Source of the DNA: JBHIER01 sp046760705 [NCBI: bacterium]
GTDB taxonomy: Bacteria > JBHIER01 > G020348925
NCBI GenBank assembly: GCA_046760705.1
Contig: JBHIER010000246.1
Location: 1-5,617 of the forward strand
Reading direction: 5' to 3'
Length of the DNA: 5,617 bases
Positions 1-5,617 of this stretch are shown piece by piece. The position numbers and the translations under genes are program-made. The notes below the pieces were generated by a model, which was given only the letters and a program-made list of their open reading frames with translations, was not told the DNA's origin and ran no database searches. Numbering within the stretch: position 1 is the stretch's first letter; each line of letters starts with the position of its first letter.

Positions 1-424
1 TGGTCAAAACTGAGCACAAGAGAACCTTTTGGGAGCGAACACTGCTGCGTTTGCGGGAAACTGAGCTACACGTGCTTGAAGGCCCATGGGATGTGGGGTG
101 GAGGGTCACCTTGGGGTTGAGAATTCTGTTCGGAGCTCTCCCACGTTCCTGGTACAATACGATCGACCCCAGATCCTCCTGGCCCTTCAAAAAGCCTGCG
201 GAGAGCGAGAAGCCCGCGGCCTCAACTCGGAATTGAACCCTTCGATCTCCCGCTGCCGGACGAATTCTGTCCTGACCTCGCCGCAGAGGGAGTGAACTCC
301 CAGCCCCTCGGTCAAATGGGTCAGCATCGACCCCAGGTAGGCCCTCGAGTAGACCGCTCTCTGAGGCAATTGTGTTTCTCAGGAAAAATTTTATATTTGA
401 AAAAATTATATTCATAAGCTGTAG
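1..424. other. No supported gene; possible decayed sequence
   Basis: Short open frames exist on both strands, but none has a ribosome binding site, a recognisable motif or a normal length. A - strand frame at about 369-187 has a coding-like look (…TEFVRQREIEGF…), but it ends after 60 residues and I cannot place it in a family. Two segments (121-172 and 262-336) share a colinear 9-base and an 11-base identity, which suggests an old duplication. The last 50 bases are AT-rich and probably carry the promoter of the polyamine genes. A pseudogene remnant is possible but not shown. Confidence 0.5.
370..412 (+). promoter_or_regulatory. AT-rich promoter-like stretch upstream of speD
   Basis: Composition changes abruptly from GC-rich to AT-rich just before speD. 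A TTGTGT at 370-375 lies 16 bases before TATATT at 392-397, which fits a weak sigma70-type pair. A second TATATT lies at 407-412 without a good -35 partner. Position and composition support a promoter here, but the exact hexamers are uncertain. Confidence 0.3.
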
Positions 425-450
425 TTGTATGGTGTTGATCAAACCAGAAT

Positions 451-458
451 AAAAGGAG
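451..458 (+). promoter_or_regulatory. Shine-Dalgarno site that fixes the speD start
   Basis: AAAAGGAG ends five bases before a GTG at 464. The earlier in-frame TTG at 425 has no such site. This favours GTG 464 as the start of speD. Confidence 0.75.
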
Positions 459-463
459 ACGAA

Positions 464-847
464 GTGGAGCCCTTGTTGAGAATGTACATAATAGATTATT
501 ACGAATGTGACAGAGAATTTTTGGCTGATCCTGAAAGGCTCAAAGAGCTTGTCTTGGAGGCTGCCAGCCTGATGGGAGCCACTGTAATTGATCACACCTT
601 CTACAAATTTGATGGTGGAGGAGTGAGTGGAACAGTGACAATTGCCGAGTCACATATTGCTATTCATACGTGGCCAGAGTATGGGTTTGCAGCAGTCAGT
701 GTGGAGTCGTGTGGAAATAGAATTAATCCCTGGGATTCCCATTCTTTGTTTATGGAAAGGCTCAAAGCAAAGAGAAGCTCGGAATTTAAAGTTGACAGAG
801 GCCTTTTCGATGTCCGCCCAGGTTCCCTACACCATAAACCTATATAA
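464..847 (+). CDS. speD: S-adenosylmethionine decarboxylase proenzyme (SpeD)
   Basis: This enzyme decarboxylates S-adenosylmethionine to give the aminopropyl donor for spermidine synthesis. It is made as a proenzyme that cleaves itself to form a pyruvoyl cofactor. The core motif AESHIAIHTWPEYG is intact. Counting from the GTG at 464, the cleavage is expected between Glu62 and Ser63 (the pyruvoyl precursor), with the processing His68 and catalytic Cys83 also present. These are the numbers known for the Thermotoga maritima enzyme. The N-terminal YYECDRE stretch also aligns with that protein without a shift. The product is 127 residues, normal for the short bacterial (class 1B) form. The frame can be extended upstream to a TTG at 425, but the strong ribosome binding site and the alignment favour GTG. 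The gene ends in TAA and is followed 130 bases later by speE, its pathway partner. All key residues are present, so it is probably active. Confidence 0.96.
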   Translation: MEPLLRMYIIDYYECDREFLADPERLKELVLEAASLMGATVIDHTFYKFDGGGVSGTVTIAESHIAIHTWPEYGFAAVSVESCGNRINPWDSHSLFMERLKAKRSSEFKVDRGLFDVRPGSLHHKPI

Positions 848-904
848 TGATAGCGAAACGCGTCGGTGGTCAGGATAGAGGATTGCTTTCCCCTGAGGAG
901 TAAC

Positions 905-948
905 AGCCCCGAGGGGTTGGGACGCTATATCCCGAGAGAGCTCGGGAT
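905..948 (+). promoter_or_regulatory. Two hairpins between speD and speE
   Basis: The 130-base spacer contains two inverted repeats. The first (905-918) pairs AGCCC with GGGTT, including one G-U pair, around a CGAG loop. The second (929-948) is a perfect 8-base stem, ATCCCGAG with CTCGGGAT, around an AGAG loop. No long T run follows either, so they do not look like strong intrinsic terminators. They could act as mRNA stabilisers, a partial terminator or an attenuator between the two genes; the role is inferred. Confidence 0.4.
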
Positions 949-977
949 TTGACTATGCTTTTTGGTGGAGAAAGAGC

Positions 978-1829
978 ATGGGATTTTGGTTACAAGACAA
1001 TCTCACCCCAAATGTCGGATTGAATATCAAGATCCGGAATACACTGTTCAAGGAGAAAAGTCCTTATCAACGAATCGAAGTTTATGATTCCTATGAATTT
1101 GGAAGAATGATGCTTTTAGATGGGGTGATCATGTTTACCGAAAGGGACGAGTTCTTCTATCACGAGATTTTGGCTCATATCCCCCTCTTTACCCATAATA
1201 ATCCGAAGAGAGTTTTGGTTATTGGTGGAGGTGACGGAGGGGTGGTACAACAGGTATTACAGCACCCGAACATTGAACGTATCGACTTAGTTGAAATAGA
1301 CCGAATGGTTATCGATGTTTCAAAAGAATTTTTCCCTCGGATGAGCCAGGGGCTCGAAGATGAGAGGGTGAATATTGCCATTGAGGACGGTTCTGTATTC
1401 TTACTCGACAAGAAGGAAGATTACGATGTAATAATCATAGATTCTACCGATCCTGTGCAAGGGAAACCATCGGGCAACCTTTATGAGAGCGATTTTTTCA
1501 AAAGGTGCTCCAGAGCTTTGAATGATGCGGGAGTTATGGTTTCTCAGGTTGGGTCTCCGTTATATTCTTCTGATCTGATAATGACAGTATTTCGAGACCT
1601 GAAAGAAACGTTTCCGATAGCAAAACCCTTTTTAGGCTACGTCCCAACGTACTCGAACGGCTATTACCTCTTCGCTTTCTGCTCAAAGAAAAATGATCCT
1701 GCTGACGACACTGTCTTGAAGCGGATAGAGCAGTCACAAATGGAAGGGCGATACTACAATAAGGATATCCATGTGAGTGCTTTCTCCCTGCCGAACTTCA
1801 TCAAAGAGATGGTTGACACAATCGAGTAA
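978..1829 (+). CDS. speE: Spermidine synthase / polyamine aminopropyltransferase (SpeE)
   Basis: This cytosolic enzyme transfers the aminopropyl group of decarboxylated S-adenosylmethionine to putrescine (or a similar amine), giving spermidine and methylthioadenosine. The 283-residue product is full length. A short N-terminal beta domain (about 1-70, with DEFFYHE at 57-63) is followed by a Rossmann methyltransferase-like fold. The nucleotide-binding GGGDGG lies at 83-88, the ribose-binding acidic residue in VEID at Glu106, EDG at 136-138, and the catalytic loop DSTDP at 155-159 with Asp155 and Asp158. After DSTDPV the loop reads QGKPSGNLY, longer than the common VGPAxGLF form and like that of Thermotoga maritima SpeE. 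GGTGGAG at 964-970 lies seven bases before the ATG, supporting this start. It follows speD in the same direction, the expected pathway pair. Aminopropylation of agmatine or another acceptor cannot be excluded from sequence. Confidence 0.96.
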   Translation: MGFWLQDNLTPNVGLNIKIRNTLFKEKSPYQRIEVYDSYEFGRMMLLDGVIMFTERDEFFYHEILAHIPLFTHNNPKRVLVIGGGDGGVVQQVLQHPNIERIDLVEIDRMVIDVSKEFFPRMSQGLEDERVNIAIEDGSVFLLDKKEDYDVIIIDSTDPVQGKPSGNLYESDFFKRCSRALNDAGVMVSQVGSPLYSSDLIMTVFRDLKETFPIAKPFLGYVPTYSNGYYLFAFCSKKNDPADDTVLKRIEQSQMEGRYYNKDIHVSAFSLPNFIKEMVDTIE

Positions 1830-1861
1830 AAACCGACCCCGGAACCCAGTGGTTGGTAGTA

Positions 1862-1941
1862 AGCTACGAGGTCCTGAGTCGTAGCTCAGGATAAACTCCG
1901 TGGAGTTGCGTTTTGACGGCACTCCGTTTGCGCTCCGTGCC
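1862..1941. terminator. Cluster of inverted repeats between convergent units
   Basis: The space between the speE stop and the end of the - strand peptidase relic holds several inverted repeats. AGCTACGA (1862-1869) pairs with TCGTAGCT (1879-1886). CCTGAG (1873-1878) pairs with CTCAGG (1885-1890), overlapping the first so that only one can form. AACTCC-GT-GGAGTT lies at 1894-1907, followed by a four-T run. GGCAC (1918-1922) pairs with GTGCC (1937-1941). The position fits a two-way terminator region, but T runs are poor, so the function is uncertain. Confidence 0.4.
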
Positions 1942-1969
1942 TTACTACGAACAACTATATAGCATGTGG

Positions 1970-2342
1970 TTACATGCGCTTCATGTTGCTGAAACTACCC
2001 AGACTTTGTCGGTCTGCTCCACCCAACGTGAGCCGGTAGAAATAGATCCCACTGGCCACTTCGTTCCCGTACGCATCTTTCCCATCCCGGGTCACCGTGT
2101 AGTATCCCGGCTCCTCTACCTCGTCCACCAACGCCCGCACCTCCCGCCCGAGAAGATTAAAGATCTTAAGCGTAGAGCGTAGAGCTTAGAGCCCTCTCCC
2201 CTCCCTCTGCTCTCTGCTCTCTGCTTGGGATGGTGAAGTGGATGTGGGTCGTGGGGTTAAAGGGGTTGGGATAGTTCGGGGCCAGAGTGTACTCAGTCGG
2301 AACTCGCACCTCCGGCTTGGGGACCCTGCGTAGAGTATCTGG
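1970..2342 (-). pseudogene. Frameshifted C-terminal FlgD-Ig / sorting-type domain relic
   Basis: Two reading frames on the - strand together spell a domain found at the C-terminus of many secreted proteins of FCB and candidate-phylum bacteria. The first part (2342-2166) has the signature PNYPNPFNPTT followed by a beta strand ending FTIP, then runs into low-complexity sequence and a TAA. The second part, in another frame from about 2173 to 1970, reads LKIFNLLGREVRALVDE, then a PGYY turn, a DAYGNEVASGIYFYRL stretch, and ends SNMKRM-stop. In intact relatives these two parts are continuous, and the last residues usually go on as a short VxLK tail. The break coincides with 7-base tandem units (2171-2219). 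It is most likely the C-terminal end of the C25 peptidase relic upstream on the same strand, because such peptidases commonly end in this domain. It has no start of its own and is probably not expressed as a functional protein. Confidence 0.8.
2171..2219. repeat. 7-base tandem units in a domain linker
   Basis: On the - strand the linker holds two copies of AGAGAGC, then an 18-base purine-rich stretch, then TCTAAGC, TCTACGC and TCTACGC. The units sit exactly where the two halves of the FlgD-Ig-like domain change frame. Short heptamer arrays can change copy number by slippage, and a change that is not a multiple of three shifts the frame. The array is directly visible; slippage as the cause of the break is inferred. 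Confidence 0.65.
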
Positions 2343-2746
2343 TCATGATCTCGGTCTGAAAAACCTTCTCCAATTCTTCCTGGATTATAGTCATCCAATA
2401 CTTTCATGGCCTTCTGAACCCTCTTGTTTTTCATCTGGGCTCCCTTACTTCCAAAGATACTTTAAACGTCTTAAATTTATGATATGTTTAGGCCATCTCC
2501 CAACATTCGGTATCGTATCTGACAGATTAGCTACCTGCGGCTTGTCCCCCACTCCTGTAAGTGCCGATTTTGCCCCACCTGCGGAAAACATGCCACAGAC
2601 AGATGGGCAAACGGAGGGCTCAATAACCTTCTGCATGTGCGCTATCATCATCTCATTCTCTCTGTTCCCTGGCAGCTCAGGCCCATCATTCTTCTCAACA
2701 GAGAGCTATGTTTCAACGTCCTTTTCAAAGCCGCCGTGAAGAGTGT
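2343..2746. other. Unassigned stretch between the two peptidase relic ends
   Basis: No convincing gene is seen. A - strand frame of 68 residues (2651-2445) and its upstream extension, which is interrupted by a TAG, lack any motif I recognise, and the + strand frames have no ribosome binding site or family features. In an intact C25 peptidase this place would hold a catalytic domain of several hundred residues with conserved His and Cys. Nothing like it can be read in any frame, and 404 bases are too few to hold it. It may be decayed remnant sequence or inserted sequence. Confidence 0.5.
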
Positions 2747-3454
2747 TCAGGATTGGGCCATGAGCCAATGCGGTATGCGGCCGGATTGGCGACCTACATC
2801 TTGAGGATTGAGAACAATCCTCTCCACAGATCGCTGCTGAACTTCATTGGACCGGCTTCGCCGCCCTTTAAAAAGGCGGAATTCGGCCTGGCCAGAGATG
2901 TAGTGCACCCGAAGATCGATGCGGCGATGGAAAAAGATCTTACCTTTTGCCGGAATGTACTGAACAGGATAAACAACAATCCCGGCCACCCTGTACCCAC
3001 TCATGGAGGCTGCCTGAGTGAACTCTACAAGTTGCTGCGGATAGGCGTCGCCAGACTTGTAAACCTATTCTTTCGGGTCCACAAATTCGACATCCAAGGT
3101 TTTCTCTCCTGGCTTGCGCAAAATCTGAGGGGGTTGCACGGGGTAAATCCTGAAGGTTCCCTCAAGCTCCTCACTCTCCGTTGAGAGAACATCGACCTGT
3201 TCAACCACGGCCCCTGGCGGCAATCCCACGTGGACCGATTTCACCGGAAGCTGGGGCTCACCCACAGTCCGGGTGACATCACAGTCGGCCAGTTTCACCG
3301 CATCGAAATCGCCGACCTTATGAATGATCAAATCTGACGTGGAGAACGAGACCGATATGGTCAGTTCCCCACTGAATCCTTGCCCATAAGCAACAAACAG
3401 ACAAACGGCTACGAATGAGACTAGGAACACTCTTCGAAAAAGAGCAAACACCAT
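2747..3454 (-). pseudogene. C25 (gingipain-type) peptidase, signal peptide and propeptide only, with in-frame TAG
   Basis: The ATG at 3454 follows a perfect anti-16S match and begins a typical signal peptide: basic MVFALFRR, a hydrophobic core to about residue 22, and small residues around 24-26. The mature part resembles the Propeptide_C25 region of secreted cysteine peptidases: GEPQLPVKSVHVGLPPGA (65-82), then EGTFRIYPVQPPQ (98-110). After residue 129 (…FVDPKE) an in-frame TAG at 3067-3065 stops translation. The same frame then continues with clear family sequence, VYKSGDAYPQQLVEF, GYRVAGIVVYPVQYIP and RIVLNPQDV, until a TGA at 2749-2747. No catalytic domain follows. The start lies 77 bases after the CPBP protease stop, so the two may be cotranscribed. 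I read it as a pseudogene that could at most give a short secreted fragment. Family assignment is by recognition, not by a search. Confidence 0.8.
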
Positions 3455-3458
3455 TTTA

Positions 3459-3467
3459 CACCTCCTC
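3459..3467 (-). promoter_or_regulatory. Very strong Shine-Dalgarno site of the C25 relic
   Basis: On the - strand GAGGAGGTG lies four bases before the ATG at 3454, a near-complete match to the 16S rRNA tail. It decides the start against the TTG at 3535, which has no such site and would place 27 unlikely residues before the signal peptide. The site remains intact although the gene is broken. Confidence 0.75.
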
Positions 3468-3531
3468 AACTTTGGGGTGAGCGAAGTAACACACAAACAC
3501 CATGTTAGCCGAAGTGACCATTTTAACATTT

Positions 3532-4422
3532 TCAAGAACTAAGTTTTGAGATCATCCAACCTAAATTATTCAAACCATCCACACCGGTATGTACAAAGAC
3601 ACAGGAGATTAAGTTTCGGGTCCTCTCCCAGAGCACTCCGAAGATAAGACCAAGAAAAGTTTGCACAAAAAACGCCCTGCAGAAAGCTTCAGCTACTGTT
3701 GCACCGGGATACCACCGCATAATATTCGGGATATGGAGTAAACCAAACAGAAGAGCAGTGATCAGGACACCACCTATCTTTGATTGTAGTACTGTTGAAA
3801 ACCTGGTCTGTATAAACGCCCTGAAGAAGAACTCTTCTGAAAATCCAGACATAAAAAGGTAGTAAGTAAACGATAGGGGGAATCCAAGCCCTACCTGAGA
3901 TGGACTGAGCTTACCGCTGAGAATTGAACTGGCTGTATTACTGTAAAATGCACTCGGAATTGCCATTGCAAAGAACACTATAAGGCCAGTTGTAAGACTG
4001 TTCTTCCAGCCTGTTGCGGTCAATCCCATAGACGAAAGACACTTCTTTCGAAATTTCAAAAAAGCGAATGGTAAGGCAACAAAAATTATACATTTCTTGA
4101 GCATAAATCCCGAGCTCCACTTATCCCCAAATTCCAATTTCGGCAGAGGCGCAAAGTCCCAGATTACAATAATGAAAAGACCAAATGCGAGTTCCCATCC
4201 TGGCTTCTTAATCTCAAAATCCGGTGCTTGAACTTTTTTGGTAATTTCAATTATAAGCCAGATCAGAAACAGCATCCCAATGCTCATTCCAATGAAGGCC
4301 AAAGCATTCGATGGGTCTTTCCATACTACCATTACAAGCGCAGATATGTAAACTGCAATAAAAAACAATGCTGCAGGTGTTTTAATATCTTCCATTTTGA
4401 TAAAACTATTTTGATCGTCCAT
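3532..4422 (-). CDS. CPBP family intramembrane protease (CAAX/Abi type)
   Basis: The 296-residue product is a multi-pass membrane protein of the CPBP (CAAX prenyl protease 2, Abi) family, metal-dependent glutamyl proteases within the membrane. Hydrophobic segments appear at about 17-34, 40-60, 78-92, 109-123, 143-158, 181-194, 215-230 and 253-265. The catalytic motifs are complete: SGFSEEFFFRAF with Glu196, Glu197 and Arg201; FGLLH with His230; and VFVHTGVDGLNN with His278 near the C-terminus. GAAGGA (4434-4429) sits six bases before the ATG. In bacteria such proteins process or protect against bacteriocins, or have unknown substrates; nothing here fixes the role. No partner bacteriocin gene is visible. 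The upstream spacer carries an attC-like palindrome, so the gene could once have travelled as a cassette, but no matching site is seen after its stop. The nearby C25 relic may be cotranscribed. Confidence 0.93.
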   Translation of the reverse strand: MDDQNSFIKMEDIKTPAALFFIAVYISALVMVVWKDPSNALAFIGMSIGMLFLIWLIIEITKKVQAPDFEIKKPGWELAFGLFIIVIWDFAPLPKLEFGDKWSSGFMLKKCIIFVALPFAFLKFRKKCLSSMGLTATGWKNSLTTGLIVFFAMAIPSAFYSNTASSILSGKLSPSQVGLGFPLSFTYYLFMSGFSEEFFFRAFIQTRFSTVLQSKIGGVLITALLFGLLHIPNIMRWYPGATVAEAFCRAFFVQTFLGLIFGVLWERTRNLISCVFVHTGVDGLNNLGWMISKLSS

Positions 4423-4436
4423 CCGCTATCCTTCTT

Positions 4437-4521
4437 TATAACAAGGTATTGCGCCTATCATTCTGTGGACGGCGAGGCGACTTGGACAGAGCGAAGCGGA
4501 GCAGTGAACCCGCTGTTAGGG
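4437..4521. repeat. Imperfect palindrome resembling an integron attC site
   Basis: TAACA at 4439-4443 is matched by TGTTA at 4514-4518, so the AAC and GTT triplets typical of attC ends lie about 80 bases apart. Inside them GGT-A-TT-GC (4445-4452) can pair with GCAGTGAACC (4501-4510), with one unpaired A and two wobble or weak pairs, recalling the inner boxes and extrahelical base of attC sites. A further short pairing, TCTGT (4462-4466) with ACAGA (4486-4490), lies within. The outer 7-mers do not match the consensus RYYYAAC and GTTRRRY fully. No integrase gene or second site is in the window. It is attC-like, possibly decayed, or an unrelated hairpin element. Confidence 0.35.
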
Positions 4522-4667
4522 AAATGCTGCGTCTTCTCATTTTCCAACTTAACGGGATGAATCGAAAATCTCTGACAATCTGAGACAAAAGCTTTCTGCC
4601 ATATTTTCTCAGGTCTTTCATTTTTGCACATCGCACGATCCCAAATTTGGAATCAGCCATGGCCACC

Positions 4668-5617
4668 TCAATGAAACCTCCGAAATCTTCGTCTGATATC
4701 CGCATCCCAGGCTATCGCCCGATTGAAATCGTCGACCATCACAGATGGGCGCTTGAACCATGGATTTGGCGATTGTGCTTTTGCCTTGGCTATGTTTCCC
4801 ATGTTCACAAATCCGTCAATTGGCGTAACCCCCTCATACTCCGATAGAGGACATTGATATATGTAACCATCACAGAAGTTACCCAAGACAAAGTTATCAT
4901 AACCATATTTATACAGGGTCGTTGTCCCCTGGAGGCTGCCAAACGGGCCGCCTTTCGTGTCGAAACCAACGCAGCGATACTGGGGACCAAGGGTTGGCAT
5001 CAGGGCATCGATCACCCCGTCCACAGGGTAAACATACGGCTTTGAATACCCATTCTCATTGACCCAGGGTGAATGCAGAAATATGGTGATCGCCCTCTTG
5101 CCGATGACATTGTAGACCAGATTGCCCATGCGGTCCTCCACAAACCGGACAAATTTTTTGTTCTCCTCATCATAGATGGGTTGTTTGTATTCGGTGAAGG
5201 CATGATGCGAACCTGAAAAGATTAGAGCCTTTTCTCCCTTTTCGACAAATTCCTTCAACACGGTCTTGCCCATGATCTCATCACTATAGCCATTGGACCA
5301 CACTTTCTTCATAACTGCTGGATTGTCACGATCTTCCTCGGTTTTCACGTGGCTCCAATCGGCCGTAGCATTCAGTCCCACCACTCGAAATCTCCGGGGC
5401 CCCTCGGGCAATTGGCGATTCAACCTCCAGGCGGCTCTGAAAATGTCGGCATATTCCTGGTAACCCCAGAAGACAAAATTGTTGAACAAAATCTCACGGG
5501 CAACTGCCTCGTTGTAAACTTGGGCTGTAATGAGTGAATCTATCTTTTGCTGATCGGCATAACAGGCAAACTCCATCCCTAAATTGTACACCCCATTCTC
5601 ATAGAGCCGCGGGATGA
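4668..5617 (-). CDS. Conserved protein, possibly ChaN/TIKI- or EreA-like (5' end beyond the window)
   Basis: The frame is open to the window edge; eight residues (IPRLYENG) precede an internal GTG at 5591, so the true start lies outside. From that GTG 307 residues remain, ending in TGA. Visible features are NLGMEFACYADQQKID near the start, WGYQEYADIFRAAW (about 42-55), FRVVGLN (68-74), GEKALIFSGSHHAF (119-132) and an HSPWV strand (173-177). The pattern of a conserved Glu in a GMEFA strand, an FRVVGLN strand and a late GSHH with two histidines recalls the ChaN/TIKI and erythromycin-esterase-like superfamilies, but I cannot assign it firmly. No membrane segment appears in this part; a signal peptide could be in the missing N-terminus. 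The C-terminal 40 residues are basic and less distinctive. The next gene on the strand, CPBP, starts 245 bases later, so cotranscription is doubtful. That it is a real gene is well supported by length and composition; the function is not. Confidence 0.85.
   Translation of the reverse strand, partial: IPRLYENGVYNLGMEFACYADQQKIDSLITAQVYNEAVAREILFNNFVFWGYQEYADIFRAAWRLNRQLPEGPRRFRVVGLNATADWSHVKTEEDRDNPAVMKKVWSNGYSDEIMGKTVLKEFVEKGEKALIFSGSHHAFTEYKQPIYDEENKKFVRFVEDRMGNLVYNVIGKRAITIFLHSPWVNENGYSKPYVYPVDGVIDALMPTLGPQYRCVGFDTKGGPFGSLQGTTTLYKYGYDNFVLGNFCDGYIYQCPLSEYEGVTPIDGFVNMGNIAKAKAQSPNPWFKRPSVMVDDFNRAIAWDADIRRRFRRFH

Noticed and set aside
225-270. tRNA T-arm-like GGTTCAATTCC on the - strand
   Set aside because: The flanking bases do not form the 5-base T stem, and no acceptor, D or anticodon arms can be drawn around it.
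425-463. Extended N-terminus of speD from TTG 425
   Set aside because: There is no ribosome binding site before it, and the internal GTG has an ideal one and matches the family start.
2287-2739. + strand open frame of 150 residues
   Set aside because: It lies opposite the recognised PNPFNP domain, has no ribosome binding site and shows no family motif; it is probably a shadow frame.
2708-3184. + strand open frame of 158 residues
   Set aside because: It is antisense to the C25 propeptide, whose - strand sequence is clearly conserved, and it has no motif of its own.
3480-3520. Second attC-like site after the CPBP gene (TAACA at 3488 and TGTTA at 3503)
   Set aside because: The two words are only about 10 bases apart and no inner pairing boxes exist, so it does not have attC form.
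4436-4705. Small - strand gene of up to 89 residues
   Set aside because: It overlaps the end of the upstream gene in another frame, runs through the attC-like palindrome, and has no recognisable motif. A start at 4659 has only a closely spaced GAGGTGG before it, too near for a good site.
1-5617. CRISPR array, complete insertion sequence, rRNA or phage genes
   Set aside because: No regularly spaced repeats, no transposase or integrase motifs and no rRNA-like segments were seen on either strand.

Overview
The window suggests a bacterium of mid GC content, probably an uncultured lineage of the FCB or candidate-phylum kind (Zixibacteria, Cloacimonadota, WOR-3 and similar). The evidence is a gingipain-type (C25) propeptide and a 'PNYPNPFNP' plus FlgD-Ig-like C-terminal domain, which are typical of secreted proteins in such lineages, next to Thermotoga-like polyamine genes. 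The lineage is an inference; there is no rRNA or other marker here.

Layout. Bases 1-424 hold no gene I can support, only a weak degenerate repeat and an AT-rich promoter-like stretch. Bases 464-1829 (+ strand) carry a two-gene polyamine unit: speD (S-adenosylmethionine decarboxylase) and speE (spermidine synthase), separated by 130 bases with two GC-rich hairpins. SpeD makes the aminopropyl donor that SpeE transfers to putrescine or a related amine. Bases 1830-1969 separate convergent transcription units and hold several inverted repeats.

Everything to the right is on the - strand. Read in its own direction it begins with a gene cut by the window end (5617 to 4668), a conserved soluble protein of uncertain family, perhaps ChaN/TIKI- or EreA-like. 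A gap with an imperfect 80-base palindrome that looks like an integron attC site follows. Next is an intact CPBP (CAAX-type, Abi) membrane protease gene (4422-3532). Last come the remains of a secreted C25 cysteine peptidase: signal peptide and propeptide (3454-2747, broken by an in-frame TAG), about 400 bases of unassigned sequence, and a frameshifted C-terminal sorting-type domain (2342-1970).

The clearest unusual points are the peptidase relic that keeps both ends but no catalytic core, the 7-base tandem units at the frameshift in its C-terminal domain, the single TAG in otherwise well conserved propeptide sequence, and the attC-like palindrome beside the CPBP gene. I see no convincing new multi-gene system.
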